From positions 1 through 64,000 of the forward strand of contig JAFLDZ010000004.1 in the NCBI GenBank assembly GCA_017302135.1: a stretch of DNA of 64,000 bases, in the 5' to 3' direction. The translations under genes and the position numbers were made by a program. The stretch comes from Lysobacterales bacterium. GTDB lineage: Bacteria; Pseudomonadota; Gammaproteobacteria; Xanthomonadales; Xanthomonadaceae. Positions 34,132-43,183 of the stretch are shown in pieces. The notes under the pieces are model-generated. The model was not told where the DNA came from. It searched no databases and saw only the letters and a program-made list of their open reading frames with translations. Every line of letters starts with the position of its first letter. Position 1 is the first letter of the stretch.

Positions 34132-34815
34132 ATGCGCATACTCGTGATCGAAGACAACCAGGACATCGCCGCCAATCTGGGCGATTACCTCGAAGAACGC
34201 GGCCATACCGTCGATTTCGCCGCCGACGGCATCACTGGCCTGCATCTGGCCATCGTCCACGAATTCGACGCGATCGTGCTCGACCTCAATCTGCCGGGCA
34301 TGGATGGTCTGGAGGTCTGCCGCAAGCTGCGCGGCGAAGCCCGCAAGCAGACCCCGGTACTGATGCTCACCGCCCGCGACACTCTCGACAACAAGGTCGC
34401 CGGCTTCGAGTCCGGCGCCGACGATTACCTGATCAAACCGTTCGCGCTGCAGGAAGTCGAAGTCCGCCTCAATGCCTTGGCGCGACGCGGCAAGGGCAAG
34501 CAGACCCGGGTGCTGGAAGTGGGCGATCTGGAATACAACCTCGACACGCTCGAAGTGCGTCGCCAGGGCAAGCTGCTGCAGCTCAATCCCACCGCGCTCA
34601 AGATCCTGCAGTCGCTGATGGAAGCGTCGCCGGCCGTCGTGACCCGACAGGAACTGGAAACGCGCGTGTGGGGCGAAGAGCTGCCCGATTCCGACAGCCT
34701 GCGCGTGCATATCCACGGCCTGCGCGCGATGGTCGACAAACCGTTCCCGATACCGCTGATCCAGACCCGCCACGGCATCGGCTACCGCATCGCCGTGCCC
34801 GATGTCAGCGCCTGA
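34132..34815 (+). CDS. OmpR-family response regulator
   Basis: A 227-residue regulator: receiver domain (1-115) with acidic pocket EDNQ, phospho-acceptor Asp51 in VLDLNLPGMDG, TARD and the conserved Lys in DDYLIKPF, then a winged-helix DNA-binding domain (about 128-223) with LNPTALKILQSLM and RVHIHGLRAMVDKP...GIGYRI. It controls transcription in response to the kinase encoded next. The ATG at 34132 begins the receiver. The coding regions overlap by 14 bases (34802-34815), so they are co-translated. The signal and targets are unknown. Confidence 0.93.
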   Translation: MRILVIEDNQDIAANLGDYLEERGHTVDFAADGITGLHLAIVHEFDAIVLDLNLPGMDGLEVCRKLRGEARKQTPVLMLTARDTLDNKVAGFESGADDYLIKPFALQEVEVRLNALARRGKGKQTRVLEVGDLEYNLDTLEVRRQGKLLQLNPTALKILQSLMEASPAVVTRQELETRVWGEELPDSDSLRVHIHGLRAMVDKPFPIPLIQTRHGIGYRIAVPDVSA

Positions 34816-36130
34816 GATCGCGCCATCGCGGCGACGCAGACCGGCCTACCGCCGACGGCTGCGCAGCCGCATCATCCTGTCGTTCGTGTTGCTGGGATTC
34901 GGGCTGACCACGCTGTTCGCGATCGCGACGCAGTGGACGCGCAATCGGGTCGAGAACGCGCTGGTCGAAGACCTGATGAACCGCAATATTGAAGAGGCGG
35001 CGAAGCAGTTCAAGAACGATCCGTCCAACCCGCAGTTCGCCGTCGATCAGATCCGCGCATTCGTCTACACGCCCGAAAAATTCGACTCGGTGAAGGTCAA
35101 CCGGCCAGAGTGGTACGCATTGTCGGACGGCATCACCAGCATCACCGGTACCGATGAGGCCGGCCATCCGCTCAGCTACAAACTGGCGGTGCGCAAGACC
35201 CCCGACGCCTGGTTCTTTCTCGCCTATGACATGACCCGCGCCAGTCGCGGCGACGCGCAGTTCAATCGCGCGATCTACGGCTCCGTGGCGCTGTTCTCGC
35301 TGTTCTCGCTGCTGGTCGGCTGGTGGGCGGCATCGCGGGTGATGAGCCCGGTGACCGAACTCGCGCAGCGTCTGCGCCGTTCCGGGCGCAGTTCCGAACC
35401 GGAAGCGCTGGCGTCCCACTTCGCGGAGGACGAGGTCGGCGAGCTTGCGAAAGCGCTTGACGATTACGCCGAACGCTTGACCGACGTGGTCAAGCGCGAT
35501 CGCGAATTCAACGCCGACGTGAGCCATGAATTGCGCACGCCGCTGGCGGTGATTCGCGGTGCATCCGAGCTGTTGCTCGCCAAGCCCGACATGGACGACA
35601 AGACCCGGGCACGTTTGCAGCGGGTGCAGCGCGCCGAGCAGCAATGCACCGACCTGATCAGCGCGCTGCTATTGCTGTCGCGCAACGAGCGCGGCCACGG
35701 TGCCGCCGATGTCGGCAGGCTCGCAGAACAATTGCTCGATGCGCACCGTACCCAACTCGGCGGCAAGCCGCTGACGCTGCGCATGGAAGGCGCTGTCGGA
35801 CAGGTGGTCGTCGATGCGCCGGATGCCGCCGTGACCGTTGCGCTCAGCAATCTGATCGGCAATGCGGTGAAATACACGCAGCAGGGCGAAGTGGTGGTAC
35901 GCCTCGGCGACAACGCGGTCGAGGTGATCGACAGCGGCCCGGGTCTGAGCGTCGAGGATGCGGCGCGGTTGTTCGAGCGTGGGTATCGCGGCAGTCACGC
36001 GGAACATACCCAGGGCGGCGGGATCGGTCTGTCGATCGTGCGTCGTTTGTGCGCGCTGTACGGTTGGCGCGTGCGGGTGGTGCCGGGGCAGGAGCGTGGG
36101 GTGATTGCGACGTTGACGTTCGGGGTTTGA
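34802..36130 (+). CDS. Sensor histidine kinase
   Basis: A 442-residue membrane kinase. After a very basic N-terminus come TM1 (about 24-43), a periplasmic sensor of about 115 residues with no recognised fold, TM2 (about 160-180), a HAMP-like linker, and the DHp helix with DVSHELRTPLAVIRGASELL (phospho-acceptor His242). The ATPase domain has NLIGNAVKYT (N box), VIDSGPGLS and GGGIGLSIVRRL. It should autophosphorylate and pass phosphate to the adjacent regulator. A hairpin terminator follows at 36187. Confidence 0.93.
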   Translation: MSAPEIAPSRRRRPAYRRRLRSRIILSFVLLGFGLTTLFAIATQWTRNRVENALVEDLMNRNIEEAAKQFKNDPSNPQFAVDQIRAFVYTPEKFDSVKVNRPEWYALSDGITSITGTDEAGHPLSYKLAVRKTPDAWFFLAYDMTRASRGDAQFNRAIYGSVALFSLFSLLVGWWAASRVMSPVTELAQRLRRSGRSSEPEALASHFAEDEVGELAKALDDYAERLTDVVKRDREFNADVSHELRTPLAVIRGASELLLAKPDMDDKTRARLQRVQRAEQQCTDLISALLLLSRNERGHGAADVGRLAEQLLDAHRTQLGGKPLTLRMEGAVGQVVVDAPDAAVTVALSNLIGNAVKYTQQGEVVVRLGDNAVEVIDSGPGLSVEDAARLFERGYRGSHAEHTQGGGIGLSIVRRLCALYGWRVRVVPGQERGVIATLTFGV

Positions 36131-36186
36131 TCGCTCGGTTTTTGTAGCCCACATCCCGCAAAAAAACATAATGTGGTGAGTCGTAT

Positions 36187-36211
36187 TTCCGGATTTCGTC
36201 CGGAATATTTT
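36187..36211. terminator. Hairpin between the histidine kinase and the HEPN gene
   Basis: TTCCGGA (36187-36193) pairs with TCCGGAA (36199-36205) around TTTCG, followed by TATTTT. It lies between convergent genes and could end the two-component operon and perhaps the HEPN transcript. Confidence 0.6.
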
Positions 36212-36233
36212 CAACGTACGCGCTACGATGTTT

Positions 36234-36773
36234 TTATCTGATGATTTTGAATTTGTCGCTGGCAGCGACCAAGCCCTTGAGAAAGCGTATTGCTTTTTCG
36301 AGCTCGTCTTTCTTGACGAGATGTGGCTCTGAATTGGGCTTTCTCGAAGTCTTTGCTTTATGGGCTGCGTCGCCGCGTTTGCCGACAATCGAATCCAGGG
36401 TTTTCTTTGCCGACGGGACATCGTAGTTGTCCCATTTCCACCCTTGGGTAATGTCCACGCTGAAGTATTCTTGGAACAAGCGTTTGGTCTTTTCGCTGTT
36501 CGGGTTAAAAAAACGCTTGATATCTTCATGGCGACGGGTCTGAACGAATTTCCCGACGGCGCTGCCTTCGACGCCCACTATCCAAAGATTGAATTCCTCA
36601 CAGAATCTATCTTTGACATATGTTTCCCACGCAGCAAGTGCGATCACCAAACCTGCACGTTTGAGAACTTCAGGATTGTGCTTGCCCGGAGATGCGTGCT
36701 CTTCGTTGAACCGCGACAGAAGCTCATCAGCATCCTTGATTGCTTCTTCAAACGACTCTGCAGCTCGAGACAT
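36234..36773 (-). CDS. HEPN-domain protein (RiboL-PSP-HEPN-like)
   Basis: A 179-residue, mostly helical protein. GLVIALAAWETYVKDRFCEEF is the hallmark of the RiboL-PSP-HEPN group (given in part), and KRGDAAHK supplies an R-x4-H motif typical of HEPN ribonuclease sites. HEPN proteins are often RNases in defence or toxin systems. No obvious antitoxin gene lies beside it. The gene has a lower GC share and more Lys codons than its neighbours, suggesting transfer. The ATG at 36773 has AAGGA 8 bases upstream; ATG 36779 and TTG 36797 are alternatives. Confidence 0.65.
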   Translation of the reverse strand: MSRAAESFEEAIKDADELLSRFNEEHASPGKHNPEVLKRAGLVIALAAWETYVKDRFCEEFNLWIVGVEGSAVGKFVQTRRHEDIKRFFNPNSEKTKRLFQEYFSVDITQGWKWDNYDVPSAKKTLDSIVGKRGDAAHKAKTSRKPNSEPHLVKKDELEKAIRFLKGLVAASDKFKIIR

Positions 36774-36836
36774 CGTCATCTTCCTTGTATGATTCAAACT
36801 GCTGGTGCATGGCTTTATCGCATGCGGATAGTGGCG

Positions 36837-37754
36837 TCACACCCGCTCCAACCACCCATACTTGTCCGCAGTCCTGCCATCGAACAACCCGAAGAACAAT
36901 TCCTGCAAACGACGCGTGAGTGGCCCTGGTTTACCCGCGCCGACCTGACGACCATCGACCGAACGGATCGGGGTGATCTCCGCAGCCGTGCCGCACATGA
37001 AAAGTTCGTCGCAGAGGTAGAGATATTCGCGCGGCAGATCGCGTTCGAACACGTCGATGCCGGCGTCGCGGGCGAGGGTGATGATGGTGTTGCGGGTCAG
37101 GCCGTTGAGCAGCGCGGCGCTGACCGGCGTGGTGTGCAGCGCGCCGTCGAACACGAGGAAGAGATTCTCGCCGGCGCCTTCGCTGAGCAGGCCGGTCGAG
37201 GCCAGCGCGATGCCTTCGCCGAAACCTAGGCGGCGCGCTTCGCGTGCGACCAGTTGCCCGGAGAGATAGTTGCCGCCGGCTTTGGCGCCGGCCGGCAGCG
37301 TGTTGGGCGCGAAGCGCTGCCAGCTGGAAACGCAGGCGTCGATGCCTTCTTCCAGCACGGTGGCGCCGAGATATTGCCCCATCTTCCAGGTCGCGACCGC
37401 CATGTCGGTGGGCGTGTCGGCAGAGAGACCGAAGCCGCCGAGGCCGCGATACGCGACCGGGCGCAGATAATCGGTGGTGAACCCGTTGGCCTTGATCACA
37501 TCGCGGCAGGCGGCGTTGACCTCGTCGAGAGCGTAGGGCATCGACATGTCGTAGATCTTCGCGGAGGCGTACAGGCGCTTGTTGTGATCGGTGAGGCGGA
37601 AAATCGCCGGACCGTCCGGCGTGTCGTAGCAGCGGATGCCTTCGAACACCGACGATCCGTAATGCACGACGTGCGACATGACGTGGGTGGTCGCCTCGGC
37701 CCAGGGCTTGATGCTGCCGTTGTGCCAGATCCATTCGGGGTAACGCTGGGTCAT
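36837..37754 (-). CDS. ilvE: Branched-chain amino acid aminotransferase
   Basis: A 305-residue class IV PLP aminotransferase carrying out the last step of Leu, Ile and Val synthesis. Recognised by WHNGSIKPWAEATTHVMSH, VFEGIRCYDTPDGPAIFRL, the PLP-lysine region AGAKAGGNYLSG, LLSEGAGENLFLV and ELFMCGTAAEITPIRSVDGR. The ATG at 37754 fits homologue starts; another ATG four codons upstream (37766) is possible. The end lies close to the AT-rich HEPN insertion. Confidence 0.93.
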   Translation of the reverse strand: MTQRYPEWIWHNGSIKPWAEATTHVMSHVVHYGSSVFEGIRCYDTPDGPAIFRLTDHNKRLYASAKIYDMSMPYALDEVNAACRDVIKANGFTTDYLRPVAYRGLGGFGLSADTPTDMAVATWKMGQYLGATVLEEGIDACVSSWQRFAPNTLPAGAKAGGNYLSGQLVAREARRLGFGEGIALASTGLLSEGAGENLFLVFDGALHTTPVSAALLNGLTRNTIITLARDAGIDVFERDLPREYLYLCDELFMCGTAAEITPIRSVDGRQVGAGKPGPLTRRLQELFFGLFDGRTADKYGWLERV

Positions 37755-37834
37755 GTCGGTGTCCATCGGCGGGATGTCGGTGTAGCCCGCATTTTAGGCG
37801 ATGCGCAGGTAGGCCGACAGTCCGCGCTTGAAAA

Positions 37835-37856
37835 GACGGGGCCTTGCGGCCCCGTC
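37835..37856 (-). terminator. Terminator of the M12-like peptidase gene
   Basis: GACGGGGCC (37835-37843) and GGCCCCGTC (37848-37856) form a perfect 9-bp stem with a TTGC loop. On the minus strand it is followed by TTTT, and it lies 27 bases after the peptidase stop. Confidence 0.8.
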
Positions 37857-37882
37857 CCGGTCTTCCGGAAAACCAGTCGCCA

Positions 37883-39154
37883 TCAGCGGAAGGCGGCGAT
37901 GGTGGCTTTGGTGTTGTTCAACACGCGCTGATTGTGCGCCCGCGTGGTGTTGCCCATCGCCTGTCCGCCATAGGTCTTGGCCGGGTTGGACCAGTAGTTG
38001 ATGCGCGGGCAACTGCCGGTGGGGCAGGCATACGCCATGACCGTGCGCCAGGTATTGGTCGGCGAACGATAGCCGTGACCGTAGGCGTACGGCGTCAGGG
38101 TCGGATCGGTGGCGATGTCGTGACGCGCCGACTGCAGATGGCCGATTTCGTGAGCGAACGAGTAGTAGCCGGTGGCGCAGCCGTAGTGCGCGACCGCGAA
38201 CGCGGTGGCGGCGGTGGAGCCGATGCCCGATGCCAGTCCGCACGACGAGGCGTTGTTGATCAACAGCATCATGACGTCGGCCGTGACCGTGTTGCGGGTG
38301 GCGTGATACGAATCCATGTAGCCGTCGGTGGTGCCGCGGAAGCGCGTGAGATCGGTGCTGAAGCTGCCGGATTCGACATAGGTCGTGGTATAGCGACCGG
38401 CCAGTTGCAGGGTGATCTCGACGCCGCTGTTGGCGTAGCCCTGATTGCTCTCGGCGACGGCGAGATTCACCAGGCCGGCGATATCACCGCTGGCGTTTGC
38501 CGCCGACTGGGTGGCGACCACCATCACCCGGATCGTGCTGATCGCGAGCGGGCCGACATCGCCCTGTGCCCGGGCCGCGCGCTGGACTTTGCCCATGTCG
38601 ATCTGCGGCAGGAAGTTGTAGGCGGCCGGGTGATCCGCAGGCATCTTCGTTTCGTCGATGTGCGCGATCACGTGTCCGCCTGAGCGCAGCGGACGCAGCG
38701 CGTACAGTTCGCCGTTCTTGCGGATGGTGCCGGTGAGCTTGTCGCCGTTGCGGACGATCATCACCGAATTGTTCGGGTCGTCGGCGATTTCGCCCGAGGC
38801 CTTGCCGCGCAGCGTATCGAGCACGCCGAAGTCCTTGCCGATGTTGCCGTACCACACCAGTGTGCCGTCGGGATTGCGCTTGGTGTAGCGCATATGCACG
38901 GTGTCGGCGTCCCCGAACCCCAGTTGCAGCGTGTCGCTCTTGGCGCTGATCTGGCTGGCATCGGCCTGCACCATCTGCAGCGACTCCGTGGCGCGGCTTT
39001 CGGCCAGTGCGCGATAGCTGGCGTCTGCGCTGACGCCGGCCGGTGCGGCCTTCACGGCGGAGAACAACGGTTGTTTCGCGGCCTGACTGGCGGATGCGGC
39101 GAACCCCAATGCAGCGATCGCACCGATGGCGATGAACATGACTGAACGTTTCAT
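37883..39154 (-). CDS. Secreted M12-like zinc metallopeptidase
   Basis: A 423-residue secreted protease. A signal peptide (about 1-28, ending ASASQAA) and a pro-region of about 170 residues precede a metzincin domain with HEIGHLQSARHD (zinc ligands His335, His339, His345 and catalytic Glu336) and VMAYACPTGSC downstream, the expected Met-turn. It probably digests extracellular proteins. The ATG at 39154 follows a GGAGAGG ribosome site and directly precedes the signal peptide; the frame is open further upstream but without homology. The 226 bases upstream (39155-39380) contain no gene. Confidence 0.9.
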   Translation of the reverse strand: MKRSVMFIAIGAIAALGFAASASQAAKQPLFSAVKAAPAGVSADASYRALAESRATESLQMVQADASQISAKSDTLQLGFGDADTVHMRYTKRNPDGTLVWYGNIGKDFGVLDTLRGKASGEIADDPNNSVMIVRNGDKLTGTIRKNGELYALRPLRSGGHVIAHIDETKMPADHPAAYNFLPQIDMGKVQRAARAQGDVGPLAISTIRVMVVATQSAANASGDIAGLVNLAVAESNQGYANSGVEITLQLAGRYTTTYVESGSFSTDLTRFRGTTDGYMDSYHATRNTVTADVMMLLINNASSCGLASGIGSTAATAFAVAHYGCATGYYSFAHEIGHLQSARHDIATDPTLTPYAYGHGYRSPTNTWRTVMAYACPTGSCPRINYWSNPAKTYGGQAMGNTTRAHNQRVLNNTKATIAAFR

Positions 39155-39380
39155 ACGATGACCTCTCCTTGGTCCTTCCATTGCGGCGTCCGAGCCGATG
39201 GATGCAATGTCGGGACGGATGATGGTTGGTCGAGAGTGACCCGGACACCTTGCCCACCGCCATGGATCGCACAGCACTGTACGGCGCGCAAGCCGCAACG
39301 CAGCAATCCGCTTGCGTATGTCGCAGGATGGCTGCCGATACGGTCTCAGTACGCGGTGTGCCGGGCCCGGGCACAGGCTC

Positions 39381-40028
39381 CTACAGCGTGATCCACCAGC
39401 AATCGAGATGCCGACGCAGGCCGAGGACCGTGCGCGAAGGTGTGCTGCCTTTGCCGAGGGTCTGTTCCAGACGCAGGCCGACCGGTGGACGGCGGATCAC
39501 ACGTGGCGCTTGCAGAGTCTGGTTGTCGATGCCGGATGTTGTTGGCGTGGCGGTGGATGTCGGGGGCGGTGGAACGACCGTGGCCGCTGGAGGGGCCTCG
39601 GGATCCGCCGCAGGCGCTTCCGTGACCACGCCCCGCAGCGGCACGATGTCCACCAGGGGACGATCGACGATCGCCTGCAACTGGTCGAGGATGCGGTCGC
39701 CGCTCGCGGAATTCTGCCCGACCCAGTGGTAGACCGCGCCGAGCCGGTTCACGTCGCGATTGTCGATGGCTGCGGTGATCTCGTAGACCAGATCCTGCAG
39801 ATTGCGCGCGCAGCCGCCGCGACGCAGTCCGTATCCGCCAGCGATGGCGGCGCGCGGCAGACGTTCGCTGGCGCCGATGGTTTCGCAGGGGCGATCGGTG
39901 TAGATCGTGTTGCCGCCGGGGCCGTTGCAGCGATTCAGCGGCTGCTGCGCGCGTGCGCTACCCGGCCACAGTGCGCAGGCCGCGAGCAGCGGAATGAGGA
40001 TCAGAAGCGTGCGGCCGGAGATGGGCAT
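39381..40028 (-). CDS. Periplasmic DUF4124-like protein
   Basis: A 215-residue exported protein with a signal peptide ending PGSARAQ. Just after it, NRCNGPGGNTIYTDRPC resembles the short DUF4124 domain, a small beta motif common in gammaproteobacterial envelope proteins. The middle is helical (LQDLVYEITAAIDNRDVNRL), followed by a Pro/Thr-rich linker and a basic C-terminus ending DCWWITL. No enzymatic role is known. The ATG at 40028 directly precedes the signal. Confidence 0.65.
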   Translation of the reverse strand: MPISGRTLLILIPLLAACALWPGSARAQQPLNRCNGPGGNTIYTDRPCETIGASERLPRAAIAGGYGLRRGGCARNLQDLVYEITAAIDNRDVNRLGAVYHWVGQNSASGDRILDQLQAIVDRPLVDIVPLRGVVTEAPAADPEAPPAATVVPPPPTSTATPTTSGIDNQTLQAPRVIRRPPVGLRLEQTLGKGSTPSRTVLGLRRHLDCWWITL

Positions 40029-40123
40029 CGCCCGAGGCTAGCACCCGGGAAGTGAATGCCGGGCGGCCGCTTCCGCTTTGAACGAAGCACGCTCCCGACA
40101 GACAGGTTTCAGGCAGCTAGGCT

Positions 40124-40561
40124 TCAACCTGGCGCGAGCCAGGTAAAGGGCACCCACGGCAGATTCCGTGCGACCCAGTAAACCGGCAGCAGCACCAGCC
40201 AGAGTTTCGGGGTCATCACCACCGACATGAACGGCTTGAGTGGCGCGGGCGTAGCGCCGCGACCATCCAGCAGCATCAGCGGGATCAGCGGCAGCAGCAG
40301 CATCGCGAGTGGATTCATCGCGAATGCGCCAGCGATATCGCCGTGCGCCAAGGCATGCAGCGCGCGCGTCAGCCCGCAGCCGATGCAGTGATAGCCGGTG
40401 ATGGCTTTGAAGATGCACGGTGGAAAGAGGTTGTCGGGGGTGTTGGGATCGTAGTTGCGCAATATCCAGAAACCGGCGATGGCCGCAAATGCGGCCATCG
40501 TCAGCGCAAGCTTTTCGGACGTTTTCAGGGACAGGATATTGAACGACTGCATGTTCAGCAT
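40124..40561 (-). CDS. DUF2752 membrane protein
   Basis: A 145-residue protein with three or four membrane segments. PPCIFKAITGYHCIGCGLTR with ALHALAHGD is the diagnostic DUF2752 block, with two cysteines in a C-x2-C arrangement that could bind metal or form a disulfide. The function of the family is unknown. It lies 16 bases after the CD225 gene on the same strand, a pairing common in bacteria. A start three codons later is also possible. Confidence 0.8.
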   Translation of the reverse strand: MLNMQSFNILSLKTSEKLALTMAAFAAIAGFWILRNYDPNTPDNLFPPCIFKAITGYHCIGCGLTRALHALAHGDIAGAFAMNPLAMLLLPLIPLMLLDGRGATPAPLKPFMSVVMTPKLWLVLLPVYWVARNLPWVPFTWLAPG

Positions 40562-40577
40562 TGGCCTGCGGTAACGA

Positions 40578-40892
40578 TCAGCGGTTCTGCAACTGCTGCA
40601 TCGTTTCCATGTACGACGCCATGCCGCCGGTGGCGAACAGGCCGATGTTGATCAGCACGCCGATGATGGCCAACGCGGTCGCCACCCAGCACCAGGTCTT
40701 GGCGCTGTCGGACGCGCGACGCGCGCCATCCAGGTCGCCCTGGTTCAGCAGGCTGTTGACCTTGTTGGACTGGACGATGGCGATGATGCCCAGCAGGCCC
40801 AGCGGGCAGCACAGGCAGGTCGCGAGGACCGTCGCGATGATCGCCCAGGCCAGATGATTGGGGATGGAGCCGGGTGCGGCGGTCGTGTTCAT
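40578..40892 (-). CDS. CD225/dispanin-family small membrane protein
   Basis: A 104-residue protein with two hydrophobic segments (about 15-40 and 68-92). WAIIATVLATCLCCPLGLLG and IAIVQSNKVNSLL are the typical CD225/dispanin core, also seen in animal IFITM proteins. Bacterial members are thought to sit in the inner membrane with an unknown role. The ATG at 40892 follows a GGAGAT ribosome site. It is probably co-transcribed with the DUF2752 gene. Confidence 0.85.
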   Translation of the reverse strand: MNTTAAPGSIPNHLAWAIIATVLATCLCCPLGLLGIIAIVQSNKVNSLLNQGDLDGARRASDSAKTWCWVATALAIIGVLINIGLFATGGMASYMETMQQLQNR

Positions 40893-41047
40893 GCGGAATC
40901 TCCGGAAATCGGGGTCAATAAGTCGGGCGAGTGAGACGTGCGGACCACCCGTCTTGCGGCGGCCATGGTGTGCTGTCTTCGACATTGTGCCGATTCCGCC
41001 GCCGGGCGCAATCGGTTGCCGGTCTGGAATGAGGTGGCGGTCGCAGC

Positions 41048-42967
41048 TCAGGCCGCGTCGCCGCGCAGCGCGCGCACCTGGGCTTCCAGGGTCGCCACTG
41101 CGACCCCGCGCCCGTCGATGGGCGGGCCGGCCACGACTTCGACATGTGCACGGAACCGGCGCGGCAGCCGCATCTGGCGCATGCGGCCGTCGCGCTTGCT
41201 CCACATGCTGGTCCACATGTTCTTCAATGCCATCGGCACCACCGGCACCGGTCGTCGTTCCAGTGCACGCAGCACGCCGGCTTTGAAAGGAGCGATCGCG
41301 CCATCGCGGGTCAGCGCGCCTTCCGGGAAGATGCAGACCAATTGTCCGTCGGCGAGTGCCGCGTCGATCTCCTCGAACGCGCGCCGCATCACCTCCGGAT
41401 CTTCCTTCGCGCCGGCGATGGGAATCGCTTTGCTGGTGCGGAAGATCCAGCGCATCACCGGCACGTTGAAGATCTTGTAGTACATGACGAAACGCACCGG
41501 CCGCGGAATACTGGCCGACAGGATCAGCGCGTCCATGTAACTGACATGGTTGCACACGATCAGCGCAGGGCCTTCGTCGGGGACATGCTTTTCGATGCCG
41601 TGCAACTGCAGCCGGTACAGCGCGCGCACGAACATCCAGCTGAGAAAGCGCATCAGGAATTCCGGCACGATCGTGAAGATCCAGATCGCGACCAGGGTGT
41701 TGGCGATGGCCAGGCACAGGAACAACTGCGGAATACCGAGGCCGGGCATCCTGATCGTGGTCGAGCCGATCGTGAACTGCTCCATCTGCAGCGCGATGCC
41801 GAGCACCGCCGCCAGCACGATGAAGAACGCGTTCTGGATGTTCACGCCGGAGATCACCCGGGACAGTTCCTGCTTGGGGGTGCGGCTCTGGATCAGCGCG
41901 AACAGCGGCACCAGGAAGAAGCCCGCGAACATGCCGACGCCGAACAGATCGAGCGAGATCCGCCAACTGCCGGCCTGATCCAGGAAGCCGGCGATGTCCA
42001 ATCCGGTCACGCCAGCAGCGCCGCTGCGCGCGAAGTACAGGTCGAACAGGAAAAAGCTCATGCCGAACGCGCCCAGCGGCACCAGCCCGATCTCGACCGT
42101 GCGCGCCGACAGCTTTTCGCACAACAACGAGCCGATGCCGGTGCCGATCGAGAACACGCCCAGCGCGAACAGATACAGCGTTTCGTCTCCGCCCAGATAC
42201 TTTTGGGCGTAGTTCGGCAACTGCGCGGTGAGTGCAGTGCCGATGAACCAGAACCACGACACCCCGAGCATCGCGTTGCGCACTGCGAGCTGCTTGCGCG
42301 CCAGAGCGATCACCCGGCGCGATTCCGGGATCGGGTTGATGTGGATTTTGAGCTCCGGGGCGCCGGCATCGACCGTGGGCACGAGACGGCTGACCACGTT
42401 GCCCAGGATCGCCAGCAGCACGATCGCGACCGCAGCGGTTTCGGGTCCGTAGCTGCCGGCGAGTTTGAAGATCAGGCCGCCCGCGATCATGCCCATCAGG
42501 ATCGAGACCGAGGTGCCCATCTCGACCAGACCATTGCCGCCGGTCAGCTCTTCGGGCTTCAGCACCGAGGGCAGGATCGAATATTTGACCGGGCCGAACA
42601 GCGCCGACTGCACGCCGGTACCGAACAGCGCCACCAGCAGCAGCGGCATGTTCTGCAGCAGGAAGCCCACCGCTGCCACCGACATGATCACGATCTCCAT
42701 CGTGGTGGTGATGCGGATCAACCGTGATTTTTCCAGCTTTTCGGCGATCTGGCCGGCGGTGGCCGAAAACAGGAAGAACGGCAGGATGAACAGTGCCGGC
42801 GCGAGGTTGGTGTACAGCGTCTTCTGCTGTTCGTCGATGCCCAGCCAGAACAGCAGGCCGATGATGGCCTGACGGTAGACATTGTCGTTGAACGCGCCCA
42901 GCGCCTGGACGACGAAAAAAGGCAGGAAGCGGCGCTGCCGCAACAGTTCGAACTGGTTGTAAGCCAT
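41048..42967 (-). CDS. LplT-PlsC fusion: MFS lysophospholipid transporter / acyltransferase
   Basis: A 639-residue two-part protein. Residues about 1-420 form a 12-helix MFS transporter of the LplT type (FLPFFVVQALGAFNDNVYRQ, FGPVKYSILPSVL). Residues about 430-639 are a PlsC-type acyltransferase with NHVSYMDA (H-x4-D) and FPEGALTRDG. It resembles Aas/LplT systems that flip lysophospholipids inward and re-acylate them, but lacks the acyl-ACP synthetase part. The ATG at 42967 matches the transporter start. The frame extends upstream without homology. Confidence 0.9.
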   Translation of the reverse strand: MAYNQFELLRQRRFLPFFVVQALGAFNDNVYRQAIIGLLFWLGIDEQQKTLYTNLAPALFILPFFLFSATAGQIAEKLEKSRLIRITTTMEIVIMSVAAVGFLLQNMPLLLVALFGTGVQSALFGPVKYSILPSVLKPEELTGGNGLVEMGTSVSILMGMIAGGLIFKLAGSYGPETAAVAIVLLAILGNVVSRLVPTVDAGAPELKIHINPIPESRRVIALARKQLAVRNAMLGVSWFWFIGTALTAQLPNYAQKYLGGDETLYLFALGVFSIGTGIGSLLCEKLSARTVEIGLVPLGAFGMSFFLFDLYFARSGAAGVTGLDIAGFLDQAGSWRISLDLFGVGMFAGFFLVPLFALIQSRTPKQELSRVISGVNIQNAFFIVLAAVLGIALQMEQFTIGSTTIRMPGLGIPQLFLCLAIANTLVAIWIFTIVPEFLMRFLSWMFVRALYRLQLHGIEKHVPDEGPALIVCNHVSYMDALILSASIPRPVRFVMYYKIFNVPVMRWIFRTSKAIPIAGAKEDPEVMRRAFEEIDAALADGQLVCIFPEGALTRDGAIAPFKAGVLRALERRPVPVVPMALKNMWTSMWSKRDGRMRQMRLPRRFRAHVEVVAGPPIDGRGVAVATLEAQVRALRGDAA

Positions 42968-43183
42968 GCGCGCTCCGCGAGGCCGGTCTGTGCCGGCGAG
43001 GGTCCGGCGGAGACTAACAGTTTGTTGTAAAGCGTGGTTTGTGAATGGCGCGCGGCGTGTGCGCTCCACTCGCCCGTCCGGCGGATGTGCGGGCAGGCTT
43101 CCGGCAGATCCATCGCTGGCGCCACTAGCGCTGCGGCGGCAATCCCAGCCTCTCGACAGGCAATCCGCCTTCAACCGCTGTTG

